DNA of 64,000 nt from the NCBI GenBank assembly GCA_020438845.1, contig JAGQTV010000017.1:62001-126000 (forward strand), written 5' to 3'. Positions 1-7,686 of this stretch are shown in pieces. The translations under genes and the position numbers were made by a program. Under the pieces are notes generated by a model, which was not told where the DNA came from, made no database searches, and saw only the letters and a list, made by a program, of their open reading frames with translations. Numbering within the stretch: position 1 is the stretch's first letter; each line of letters starts with the position of its first letter. This stretch comes from Mycobacterium sp. (GTDB taxonomy: Bacteria > Actinomycetota > Actinomycetes > Mycobacteriales > Mycobacteriaceae).

Positions 1-171
1 CAGGGTGTAGGTCAGTAGATCCCACCGCAGGCCCTGCTCTTGGTTGGTCTCGACGATCAACAGGGCGACGCCGGTGATCAGGGTGGCGAAGCACAGCAGG
101 GCGAGTTCGGAGTTTCGGCGGGTGGGCAGCGGCGGGATCACGGTCACCGGCGACTGCGGCGCGGTCGTCAT
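1..171 (-). CDS. rodA: RodA/FtsW-family peptidoglycan glycosyltransferase, N-terminal part only
   Basis: The first 57 codons of a gene that runs off the left edge. The product begins MTTAPQSPVTVIPP and then shows PTRRNSEL followed by a hydrophobic first membrane segment (ALLCFATLITGVALLIV) and a short polar loop, the usual start of mycobacterial RodA. RodA is a multi-pass SEDS glycosyltransferase that polymerises lipid II during cell elongation, working with the class B PBP encoded next to it. It lies 31 bp downstream of pstP on the same strand, as in the pstP-rodA-pbpA-pknA-pknB operon. The catalytic part is outside the window. Confidence 0.85.
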   Translation of the reverse strand, partial: MTTAPQSPVTVIPPLPTRRNSELALLCFATLITGVALLIVETNQEQGLRWDLLTYTL

Positions 172-202
172 CCGTCGTCGGTCCCCGGTCTCTGCCCGTA
201 CG

Positions 203-1732
203 TCATGCGGCCGCCCGGCAGTCGGTTCCCGGCTTAGGCTGCGGGGCTGGCAGGGCGGTGGTCGGTGGAGTGGTGTTCGACGGGGCGGTGGTCGACGGGG
301 CGGTGGTGGAAGACCCAGTCGGCGTACTGGGTGCGGGACCGGACGACGTGCTCGGTGCCGAACTGGTGCTCGGACTGGGCGAAGCGGGCGACCCTGACGT
401 CCCGCTGCGGGGGGCAGGTGGGGGAACCGCGGCGCGCGACGAGGAGGCCGGAGCAGGTGCCGGCGGAGGGCACTCCGGTAGCAGCGAATTGCGGGCGAGA
501 TTGCGAATCTGGTTGATGGCGTCGTCGAGGCTGCCGGTGGGAAGCCCAGCCTGAACCTGTGCGCGCTCGGAGGGCCGCAGATCCTGCATCCGCATCGGCG
601 CGCAGCCTGGGTCCCCATCCCTCTGCCCATAGCTCACCTCGGACGCCTCGCCGTGCGCGTTGATGCAGACGACCAGGTAGGGCTCGTGCAGCGTCAGGCC
701 CAGAGTCGAGCCCGGTACGCCACGCATGATCGCGACAGTGTCGTCCTGGGCGCTCACGTAGTAGTAACCGCGGACGATGTGGTACCCGATGCCTGCTCCG
801 ACCAGGGCAAGCAGCGCAACGATCGCGGCGGCGACGAACATCGGTTTGCGAGACTTCGGCTTGGGCAGCGGTTCTGGTTCCGGCACCACTCGTTTGACCG
901 CCGCGGGACGTGGGGCGATTGCCGACGCGCGGCCTGCAGCTGTGTTCGGCGGTGCCAGCTGGTCGTCATCCCCGGACACCGCCCCCGCCAGGATCGGCTG
1001 GGTCTGCCCGCTGTAATCCTGTTCGACCACATCGGCCACCACGACGGTGACGTTGTCCGGCCCCCCGCCCCGTAGGGCGAGTTCGATGAGGCGGTCGGCA
1101 CTGGCCGCAACGTCGGGGATTTTCAGAGCCTCGAGGATGGTCTCGTGCCGAACCGGATCGGACAGGCCATCGGAGCACAGTAGGTACCGGTCGCCTTCGC
1201 GGGCCTCCCGCATGGTCAACGTCGGATCGACTTCGTGGCCGGTCAGTGCCCGCATGATGAGCGAACGCTGGGGGTGGCTGTGCGCCTCCTCGGCCGTGAT
1301 GCGACCCTCGTCGACCAGCGTTTGCACGAAGGTGTCGTCCTTCGTGATCTGAGTCAGTTCGCCATCGCGAAGCAGGTACCCCCGTGAGTCCCCGATGTGC
1401 ACCAGGCCGAGGCGGTCTCCCGCGAACAGGATGGCGGTGAGGGTGGTTCCCATGCCGTCGAGGTCCGGATGCAGTTCCACTTGTTCGGCGATCGCTGAGT
1501 TCCCGTCGTGGACCGCGCGCCCCAGCTTGCTCAGGAGGTCTCCGCGGGGTTCGTCGTCATCGAGATGGGCCAGCGCGGCGATCACCAGTTGGGAGGCAAC
1601 CTCGCCGGCGGCGTGACCGCCCATGCCGTCGGCGAGTGCGAGCAACCGCGCGCCGGCATATACCGAATCCTCGTTGTTGGCCCGAACCAGGCCGCGATCG
1701 CTGCGGGCGGCGTAACGCAGGGTCAAGGTCAC
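203..1732 (-). CDS. pstP: Serine/threonine protein phosphatase PstP (PPM/PP2C family)
   Basis: 509 residues. It dephosphorylates substrates of the mycobacterial Ser/Thr kinases PknA/PknB and so controls growth and division. The N-terminal ~240 residues carry the PP2C metal-site motifs: RSDRGLVRANNEDS at the start, LADGMGGHAAGEVAS, GDSRGYLLRDG, CSDGLSD and GGPDNVTVV. A single membrane segment (FVAAAIVALLALVGAGIGYHI) follows at about residues 299-319, then an extracytoplasmic domain ending in a long Pro/Ser/Thr tail. The start is GTG, and its GTGA overlaps the stop of fhaB by 4 bp, so the two are probably translationally coupled. The extended low-complexity tail probably varies in length between species. 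Confidence 0.95.
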   Translation of the reverse strand: MTLTLRYAARSDRGLVRANNEDSVYAGARLLALADGMGGHAAGEVASQLVIAALAHLDDDEPRGDLLSKLGRAVHDGNSAIAEQVELHPDLDGMGTTLTAILFAGDRLGLVHIGDSRGYLLRDGELTQITKDDTFVQTLVDEGRITAEEAHSHPQRSLIMRALTGHEVDPTLTMREAREGDRYLLCSDGLSDPVRHETILEALKIPDVAASADRLIELALRGGGPDNVTVVVADVVEQDYSGQTQPILAGAVSGDDDQLAPPNTAAGRASAIAPRPAAVKRVVPEPEPLPKPKSRKPMFVAAAIVALLALVGAGIGYHIVRGYYYVSAQDDTVAIMRGVPGSTLGLTLHEPYLVVCINAHGEASEVSYGQRDGDPGCAPMRMQDLRPSERAQVQAGLPTGSLDDAINQIRNLARNSLLPECPPPAPAPASSSRAAVPPPAPRSGTSGSPASPSPSTSSAPSTSSGPAPSTPTGSSTTAPSTTAPSNTTPPTTALPAPQPKPGTDCRAAA

Positions 1733-2196
1733 GGGCGTAGCTCGATTGCCGTTTTGCCGATGTGCACCGGCATGCCGAGTGGGACGCGAACCGCCGTCGT
1801 CACTTTCGCGCGGTCCAGGTAGGTGCCATTCGTCGAGCCGAGATCCTCGACGTACCAGTCCGCGCCGCGTTGCGATAGCCGAGCGTGGCGGGTCGATGCG
1901 TAATCGTCGGTGAGCACCAGCGTGGAGTCGTCGGCTCGGCCGATCAGGACCGGCTGGGAGCCGAGAGTAATTCGCGTACCGGCCAGCGCGCCCTCGGTGA
2001 CGACGAGATAGCGGGCGGCGGTCCGGCCCTGTCGCGCCGTCGAACGGCTACCGCGTAGCGGCAGGCCGCGGCGCACCATCACCGACCCACTCGGTGCATA
2101 GATGTCATTCCGCAGAATCCGCAGAACCGAGAATATGAAAAGCCACAACAGCAAGAGGAAACCAGCGCGCGTGAGCTGCAGAACTAGTCCCTGCAT
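1729..2196 (-). CDS. fhaB: FHA-domain protein FhaB (FipA)
   Basis: 155 residues from the ATG at 2196, which has a GGAGGACC ribosome-binding site; the open frame extends further upstream but that part is not FhaB-like. One N-terminal membrane helix (residues ~5-25) is followed by a cytoplasmic region and a C-terminal forkhead-associated domain with the phosphothreonine-binding signature GRADDSTLVL, STRHARLS and GSTNGTYLD. FHA domains bind phosphothreonine; in M. tuberculosis this protein bridges FtsZ and FtsQ in a PknA-dependent way. It overlaps pstP by 4 bp downstream and lies 163 bp after fhaA. Confidence 0.95.
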   Translation of the reverse strand: MQGLVLQLTRAGFLLLLWLFIFSVLRILRNDIYAPSGSVMVRRGLPLRGSRSTARQGRTAARYLVVTEGALAGTRITLGSQPVLIGRADDSTLVLTDDYASTRHARLSQRGADWYVEDLGSTNGTYLDRAKVTTAVRVPLGMPVHIGKTAIELRP

Positions 2197-2359
2197 GCAG
2201 CGGTCCTCCGGCTTCCTGTTGTGCGCGCCGCCCCGGTAGTACGCCAATCCGGCCGACGTCGGCAACGTCACAGGATACTTGGGTGCCGGTTTGTGCGAGG
2301 GCGAAGCGCATCGGCTCCACCTATGCCTGGGTCTACCGACTGAACTCGTCCAACTGACC

Positions 2360-3730
2360 TCAGCGAACGTGGACGATGATTTCGGAGTGGCCAAGACGGA
2401 TCACGTCACCGTCCGCGAGCTGCCACTCCTGAACCGGAGCGTTGTTGACTGTCGTGCCGTTGGTCGAGTTGAGGTCCGACAGCAGAGCAACCTGGCCGTC
2501 CCACCGGATCTCCAGGTGGCGCCGCGACACCCCGGTATCGGGCAGGCGGAACTGGGCCTCTTGGCCGCGGCCGATGACGTTCGCGCCCTCCCGCAGCTGG
2601 TAGGTCCGGCCACTGCCGTCGTCGAGCTGAAGGATGATGGCATGCCCGGCCGACGAATAATCGTCCTGAGGTGTGTATCCGCCAGCGGCCGGCTGGCCTG
2701 CCTGGGGGCCGTAGTCATAGTCCGGTGCGGCTGGTGCCGGGTAGCCGCCGTAGCCGGGGGGTGGTCCGTACTCGGGCCTGCCGTAGGGGGCGCCGTAGCC
2801 CTGCTGGTAGCCAGGCTGATCCGGATAAGGCGGCCTGGACTCGTGGCGGCCCTGAGACGGACCGTAGCCGGGATCGTCGTACCGCCCGGGAGCTTGACGC
2901 CCATAGTCATAGTCACCGGCCGGGGGCCCGTATCCACCACCGGGCGGCGGGCCGTAGGGTTGGCCACCCTGACCGGGATAGCCGCGATAGCCCTGGTCAT
3001 AGCCGGGTGGGGGTGGGTTGTAACCACCTGCCGGGGGCCGCTGCTCGTAGCCCTGGCCGTAACCGGGTTGTCCGTAATAGCCGCCCTGCTCATAGGGCGC
3101 GCGGCCCTGGTAGCCCTTTTCGTACGACGGCGGATATCCCTGGTCCTGGGGATAGGCGGCACGCTGCTGGTCCTGGCCGCCGGCGCGCTCCTCCTGGGGA
3201 CGGCCGTACTGATCGTCGAGGTTCTCCTCGCCGGGGTTGCCGCGGTAGGTCGGGTTATCGGTCATCGCTGGTGCTCCTGGTTCTGCGCTGTACGCATGGG
3301 TCGATTGTGCTTGGACGGGCGGGGAGGGCGATGGACGGGGGTTGGCGTCGGGATTGACGACGGCACGTGCGCGGTATTGGCCGGTGTGCAAGCCCTCGGA
3401 CTGCTCGAACCGGACGACGACCTCACCATACGTCTGCCAGCCCTGTTCCTGAAGGTAACCCGCCAAGTGCTTGGCGAATGCGCCCGCTGTGAACTCCCGA
3501 TCGGTGTTGAACCTCTCATAGTCGCTGGTGCTGAGGGTGATCACGTAGTCGTTGGGAGCCAGGTAGCGCTCTTCGGGGAGAGCCCGCAGGCCGTCGGATG
3601 CCTCCCGTCGCAGCAGGGCCTCAACTTCTTGGGGAACGACCGATCCGCCGAACACCCGCGCGAAGACGTCGCCCACGCCCGCCTCCAGCATGCGTTCGAT
3701 ACGTTGAACCAGACCTTTCTGGTTAGCCAA
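2360..3730 (-). CDS. fhaA: FHA-domain protein FhaA
   Basis: About 456 residues. The N-terminal domain (residues ~1-120, from NQKGLVQRIERML to the WQTYGEVVVRFE segment) is the DUF3662 domain that PknB phosphorylates. A long central linker rich in Tyr, Gly, Pro and Gln (GYGQ/PGYQQ-like repeats, residues ~150-360) follows, then a C-terminal FHA domain with GRGQEAQFRLPD, SRRHLEI and NSTNGTTVNN. The protein binds phosphorylated MviN/CwlM and regulates peptidoglycan synthesis at the septum and poles. I chose the TTG at 3730 because GAGGGCGG lies 5 bp upstream and the sequence then aligns with known N-termini; another in-frame TTG lies at 3745. Confidence 0.93.
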   Translation of the reverse strand: MANQKGLVQRIERMLEAGVGDVFARVFGGSVVPQEVEALLRREASDGLRALPEERYLAPNDYVITLSTSDYERFNTDREFTAGAFAKHLAGYLQEQGWQTYGEVVVRFEQSEGLHTGQYRARAVVNPDANPRPSPSPPVQAQSTHAYSAEPGAPAMTDNPTYRGNPGEENLDDQYGRPQEERAGGQDQQRAAYPQDQGYPPSYEKGYQGRAPYEQGGYYGQPGYGQGYEQRPPAGGYNPPPPGYDQGYRGYPGQGGQPYGPPPGGGYGPPAGDYDYGRQAPGRYDDPGYGPSQGRHESRPPYPDQPGYQQGYGAPYGRPEYGPPPGYGGYPAPAAPDYDYGPQAGQPAAGGYTPQDDYSSAGHAIILQLDDGSGRTYQLREGANVIGRGQEAQFRLPDTGVSRRHLEIRWDGQVALLSDLNSTNGTTVNNAPVQEWQLADGDVIRLGHSEIIVHVR

Positions 3731-3899
3731 CCGGACCGCCCTCAACTCCGTGACAACGCCAGTCGGGGGACGTGGCGTCCTAACTCTCTATGTATGGTAT
3801 CGGCCGCTGCTGGCCCTACGTGACACGCGAAACCCTGAGAATTGCATCAGCGCAGGTCAGAGATAAGTGGTTCAGCCACATTACGGGGCTTCGCAGGGT

Positions 3900-3930
3900 T
3901 TGGTGAGGGCCACTGGAACCGTGATAGGCT
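3900..3930 (+). promoter_or_regulatory. Probable promoter of tRNA-Leu
   Basis: A TAGGCT hexamer at 3925-3930 fits the mycobacterial SigA -10 pattern TANNNT and ends 13 bp before the tRNA. A TTGGTG at 3900-3905 could be the -35 element, with a rather long 19-bp spacer. Confidence 0.5.
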
Positions 3931-3943
3931 CGCGCGGTTGTTG

Positions 3944-4026
3944 GGGCGAGTGGCGGAATGGCAGACGCGCTGGCTTCAGGTGCCAGTGTCCTTCGGGACG
4001 TGGGGGTTCAAGTCCCCCTTCGCCCA
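3944..4026 (+). tRNA. leuT: tRNA-Leu, anticodon CAG
   Basis: An 83-nt cloverleaf. The acceptor stem is GGGCGAG (3944-3950) paired with TTCGCCC (4019-4025) and A4026 is the discriminator. The anticodon arm is CTGGC-TTCAGGT-GCCAG, giving CAG in the loop. A long variable arm (GTCCTTCGGGAC) marks a class II tRNA, and the T-arm is GGGGGTTCAAGTCCCCC. CCA is not encoded. A tRNA-Leu follows fhaA in M. tuberculosis as well. Confidence 0.97.
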
Positions 4027-4057
4027 CAGTGAGCGGTTCCACGAACTGCGAGCGCCG

Positions 4058-4087
4058 AGGTCACGAACTCGAAAGAGGTCGTGACCT
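4058..4087 (+). terminator. Hairpin terminator after tRNA-Leu
   Basis: AGGTCACGA (4058-4066) pairs with TCGTGACCT (4079-4087). An inner CTC/GAG closes a GAAA tetraloop, with one A-G mismatch between the helices. The hairpin is followed by a T/G-rich run (TTTGTGTTTGTGTG), so it resembles an intrinsic terminator 31 bp beyond the tRNA. Confidence 0.75.
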
Positions 4088-4280
4088 TTGTGTTTGTGTG
4101 TGATGGGTGGGCAGTCGGAGAGTTTTTGCGTCATTTGGGGATTGGTTGCTCAAGTCCCGATTGACGGTTGTTTTGCGTGAAAAGCGGGCAATGATTCGTT
4201 CCGCTTGTTGTTTCTCTGGCGCGCGGCGCGCTAAGTGCGTTCGTCAGATACTGCCGCCGCTGACAGGGCATTCTGGGCGG

Positions 4281-6029
4281 GTGGTAGATGTGGCCGTGCC
4301 CGACGGGCGGCTTGCAACGGTGCTGGCGTGGTGGGGACGCCTCGCGGTGGGTGCGGTGTTCGCCATGGCGGTCGTGGACTGGGTGGGCTGGGCGACGGGG
4401 CTGGAGCGGCTGACGCGGTTTTTTCCGTCGTGGCCGCAGATGACCCCGTGGACTGCGGTTCTGGCGGCCGGGTTGGGTGTAGCCATTCTGCTGCAATCAG
4501 GTCAACCGTCATCGGTACGGATCGCCCTGGGAGCTGGCGCGGCGGTGTTGGTGGGCGTGCTCGCGGTGATCTTTCTGGCCGAGTACCTCACCCACCGTTC
4601 GTTCGGGCTGGATGTCGTTTGGTTTCACAACGAGGTTCGTCGGCTGCAGGAAACATTTCCGGGCCGGCCAAGCCCGCGAACGGCCGTCTCGGTTCTCCTG
4701 TTATCGGCCGCGATCACCACGATGCGGGTCGGTTCCAGGCAACGATGGTCCGGCCGAGTGTGGCTGGCGGCTCTGGTGGCCGCAGCCATCATCCCGTTCG
4801 TCGTCATCGCGGCCTACGGGCTCCAAGCGATTGCGCTGGTGGGTATTGCACCCTCGACGGGGATGGGGATCTCGACCGCCCTGTCTGTGCAGTTGTTGGT
4901 CATCGCAGCGGTCTTGGCACGTCCTGACCGACGTCCGATCAGCTGGCTATTGACACGACCGGATGGATGGACCCTGGTTCGACTTGTTGGCATTTTCGCC
5001 GGCCTTCCGCTGCTGTTGGGGGTGTCCCGGCTGCTGTTTCTGACCATCGGTTTCGAGGCCGACCCGGCGCTGGCCTTGGCCGTGACGGTGAGCACGATCA
5101 TCGTGGGCGTTGCCACGTTCTATCTGAGCCAGCGGGAACAGAAACTGCTGATCCAACGCGCCGAAGCCGAGGCGCGTTACCGACTCCTTGCCGACAACGC
5201 CGTGGACATCGTCGAGCATCTTCGCGATCGTCAGATCACCTGGATTTCACCGTCGGTGGAATCTGCCCTGGGCCGGCCGCCCGAGCAGTGGGTGGGCAAT
5301 GACTTCGCCGATTACGTCCATCCCGAGGACCGGGCCATGGTCCTCCGAGCCCAAGAATTGATCGGCGCAGGGCAGTCCTCGGTCGAACGGTTCCGCATCC
5401 GCGCGGCCGACGGCGGCTATCGCTGGGTTGACTGCCTCTGCAAGCCCTACCTCACCGCCAACGGCGACCGCGACGGTGTCATCGCAGCGATGCGGATCGC
5501 TGATGACCAGGTGGAGGCGCAGCGCCGCCTGGAACGGCTGGCCCACTTCGACACCCTCACCGGGCTGGCGAACCGAACGGAGACCATCGCCCGCCTCGAA
5601 AGAGCCCTACGGCAAACGGCCCGCACACCCGGCTCGCATCTGGGCGTGTTGTTCTGCGATATCGACCATTTCAAATCCATCAACGATACGTTCGGACATG
5701 CCGCCGGCGATATCGTCCTGTCCACGGTGGCGGCCCGGGTCCGCGAGTGCGTACGTGAACACGACACGGTCGGACGTATCGGCGGTGACGAAATCCTGGT
5801 CCTGCTCCCCGGGCTACACAATCTCGATGAGGCAGCCGAGGTCGCCGAGAAGATCCGGCTCCACGCCGGACAACCAATCTGCAACGGTGCCAACACCATC
5901 CGGCCTGCGATGAGCATCGGTGTCACCCTGAACCAGCCCGGTGAGTCCGCCTCAGATCTCATGGCCCGAGCCGACGTAGCGATGTATCAAGCCAAAGAAG
6001 CCGGCCGTAACAACGTCACCCGCATCTGA
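4281..6029 (+). CDS. Membrane PAS-GGDEF diguanylate cyclase
   Basis: About 582 residues. The N-terminal ~290 residues hold seven or eight hydrophobic segments, a membrane sensory module of unassigned type. A PAS domain follows (~300-420, ending in a WVDCLCKPY/GVIAAMRIADD PAC-like segment), then a GGDEF domain starting with HFDTLTGLANR (~422). The active-site motif is GGDEI (501-505) and the inhibitory I-site RxxD (REHD, 492-495) is intact, so it should make c-di-GMP from two GTP with product inhibition. The frame is open from GTG 4107, but 4107-4280 has codon use unlike the rest and no ribosome-binding site. I prefer GTG 4281, with GTG 4290 also possible. It stands alone, read away from the tRNA. 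Confidence 0.85.
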   Translation: MVDVAVPDGRLATVLAWWGRLAVGAVFAMAVVDWVGWATGLERLTRFFPSWPQMTPWTAVLAAGLGVAILLQSGQPSSVRIALGAGAAVLVGVLAVIFLAEYLTHRSFGLDVVWFHNEVRRLQETFPGRPSPRTAVSVLLLSAAITTMRVGSRQRWSGRVWLAALVAAAIIPFVVIAAYGLQAIALVGIAPSTGMGISTALSVQLLVIAAVLARPDRRPISWLLTRPDGWTLVRLVGIFAGLPLLLGVSRLLFLTIGFEADPALALAVTVSTIIVGVATFYLSQREQKLLIQRAEAEARYRLLADNAVDIVEHLRDRQITWISPSVESALGRPPEQWVGNDFADYVHPEDRAMVLRAQELIGAGQSSVERFRIRAADGGYRWVDCLCKPYLTANGDRDGVIAAMRIADDQVEAQRRLERLAHFDTLTGLANRTETIARLERALRQTARTPGSHLGVLFCDIDHFKSINDTFGHAAGDIVLSTVAARVRECVREHDTVGRIGGDEILVLLPGLHNLDEAAEVAEKIRLHAGQPICNGANTIRPAMSIGVTLNQPGESASDLMARADVAMYQAKEAGRNNVTRI

Positions 6030-6376
6030 CAAGCCGTAGCCCTGGCACGAACCTCCGACCGGTACCCGCTCGCGGCTCACAAGAACGGCGAGATGGCCCG
6101 GGATGGCCTGTGAGGTGTTCGGCCATGCCCCGGCTCACTTCTCGCGGTGCGTCCTGCCCAGCACCGCCTTACCGATCCCACGACCGAACAGGTTCTCTGA
6201 TGAGCACCAATGTCGGCGACAGTACCCCGGAAGGCAATCCATCGAAGCCCCAAACTCACTGCTGCCTCAATGCGGCAGAGCCCCGAGAGCAAATTTCGGT
6301 TCGGGGAACTTTCGTCGCTAGAGTCGACCAACTGACTGGTCGGACGACTGTCTAAAGCCGAGTAGTGAGGTGCGAG
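6030..6376. other. Intergenic stretch without a convincing gene
   Basis: 347 bp between the diguanylate cyclase and the glycosyltransferase. No reading frame here has mycobacterial codon bias and a ribosome-binding site. The only structured element I see is the inverted repeat at 6325-6342, listed separately. Confidence 0.5.
6325..6342. promoter_or_regulatory. Inverted repeat upstream of the glycosyltransferase, operator-like
   Basis: CGACCA (6325-6330) and TGGTCG (6337-6342) are perfect arms around ACTGAC. The ACTGACTGGTC core resembles TetR-family operators, and it sits about 35 bp before the GT2 start codon. No TetR gene is adjacent; the nearest is at 12573-13187. Confidence 0.35.
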
Positions 6377-7456
6377 GTGAGCCAACTGGCAGACCTTTCT
6401 GGGCCCAGTCCGGTTGCCCCGCTGAGTTGTGCGGTCGTCATCTGCGCGTACACCTTCGAGCGGTGGGACGCGACGTTGGAGGCGGTCAACTCGGTCCGCG
6501 CTCAGCAACCGGCCCCTGACGAGGTGATTCTCGTCGTCGACCACAACGAGGATTTGCGCGCCGCCTTCGCCGATTCACTACCGGGTGTGCGCGTGGTCGC
6601 CAGCCACAACCATCGCGGTGTTTCGGGTGCGCGGAACGCGGGCGTCGAATTGACGACCTCGGAGGTAGTGGCCTTCCTCGATGACGATGCGGCAGCAGAA
6701 CCTGGCTGGTTGGCGGTGTTGTTGCCGCATTACGCCGATCCCGACGTGTTGGGAGTCGGTAGCCGGATCGAGCCCCGCTGGGCGACTCGACGCCCGGTGT
6801 GGTTTCCTCCCGAATTCGACTGGGTCGTGGGCTGCAGCTACACCGGGCAGGCCACCGGTGTCGTGCGCAACCTGATCGGTGCGAGTTCCTCGTACCGGCG
6901 CAAGACCTTTTCCGGGGGCGGTTTCGTCGATGGCATCGGCCGCTCGGCGGGAATCCGCATTCCGGTGGGGTGCGAGGAGACCGAATTCTGTATCCGTGCA
7001 GGGGAAAAGTGGCCGACCGGTGTGTTCATTCACGACGACCGGGCAACGGTGATCCACCGCGTCACCCCTGCGCGGGAGCGGTTTTCGTACTTTCTCAAAC
7101 GGTGTTACTCCGAAGGCCTGTCAAAGGCCCAGATGACCGGCAGGACGGGAAAACGCGACGGCCTGTCTGCGGAGTGGAGATACTCAGCGGTGACGTTGCC
7201 GGCGGGTGTTCTTCGCGGGTTGGGCGAGGCGGTGCGCGGTGAACTGGCGGGTCTGCTGACGGCCGCCTCGATCATCATCGGGCTTGCTGTGACCACAGGC
7301 GGATACGGCGTCGGTTCGGCGTCGCGGCGTTGGCAGCAACTGCGAGCGTCGAGATCCACGGCCTCCGCCCCTCCAGTTGGCTTGCCGCGCCATCTGTCGG
7401 TGTCGCCCGCAGATACCTCAGCCCGATCACCAGATCCGGAGCATGAGGGCAATTAG
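6377..7456 (+). CDS. Family 2 glycosyltransferase
   Basis: About 359 residues. A GT-A fold glycosyltransferase: AVVICAYTFERW at the start, VDHNEDLR, SGARNAG and the metal-binding FLDDDAAAEPGW (DxD). A C-terminal hydrophobic segment (LAGLLTAASIIIGLAVTTGGYG) probably attaches it to the membrane, with a short basic tail. The sugar and acceptor cannot be read from sequence; a cell-envelope glycan or glycolipid is likely. Start GTG 6377 is preferred over GTG 6365 because GAGG lies 6 bp upstream of it. The gene is monocistronic with a 230-bp gap downstream, in which I see nothing beyond a weak CCCATC/GATGGG inverted pair. Confidence 0.85.
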   Translation: MSQLADLSGPSPVAPLSCAVVICAYTFERWDATLEAVNSVRAQQPAPDEVILVVDHNEDLRAAFADSLPGVRVVASHNHRGVSGARNAGVELTTSEVVAFLDDDAAAEPGWLAVLLPHYADPDVLGVGSRIEPRWATRRPVWFPPEFDWVVGCSYTGQATGVVRNLIGASSSYRRKTFSGGGFVDGIGRSAGIRIPVGCEETEFCIRAGEKWPTGVFIHDDRATVIHRVTPARERFSYFLKRCYSEGLSKAQMTGRTGKRDGLSAEWRYSAVTLPAGVLRGLGEAVRGELAGLLTAASIIIGLAVTTGGYGVGSASRRWQQLRASRSTASAPPVGLPRHLSVSPADTSARSPDPEHEGN

Positions 7457-7686
7457 CCGAGGCGCAGCAACGGCCCATCGGCATGCGGGTGTGCCATCGA
7501 ATCTGATGGGTGAGTTGCCGGTACTGGCCGATCGATCTCCCACCGGTTCTCAGCCGCCCGCAACGCCTCTCGGTCTGCGGATGTAGATGTGGCGAATGCA
7601 AACGTGCCTCGGCGATGGCGTGAGCCGAATTCACGTTCCCGCGAGGCGGGTCAGGGTCTGGGCTGGCCCGTGTCTACGGTTGCTGC

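Noticed and set aside
2279-3823. 514-codon open frame on the plus strand opposite fhaA
   Set aside because: Antisense shadow of the Gly/Pro/Tyr-rich fhaA linker in high-GC DNA; no ribosome-binding site and no recognisable domain.
3944-4026. tRNA-Leu as the attachment site of an integrative element
   Set aside because: No integrase, no repeated tRNA 3' end and no mobile genes were seen in the following 42 kb.
4107-4280. Upstream part of the diguanylate cyclase frame, and a possible c-di-GMP riboswitch
   Set aside because: Codon use is unlike the gene and there is no ribosome-binding site. I looked for a GEMM-like fold and saw none.
6077-6544. 155-codon minus-strand frame in the gap before the glycosyltransferase
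   Set aside because: No ribosome-binding site, no domain, and half of it lies antisense to the glycosyltransferase.
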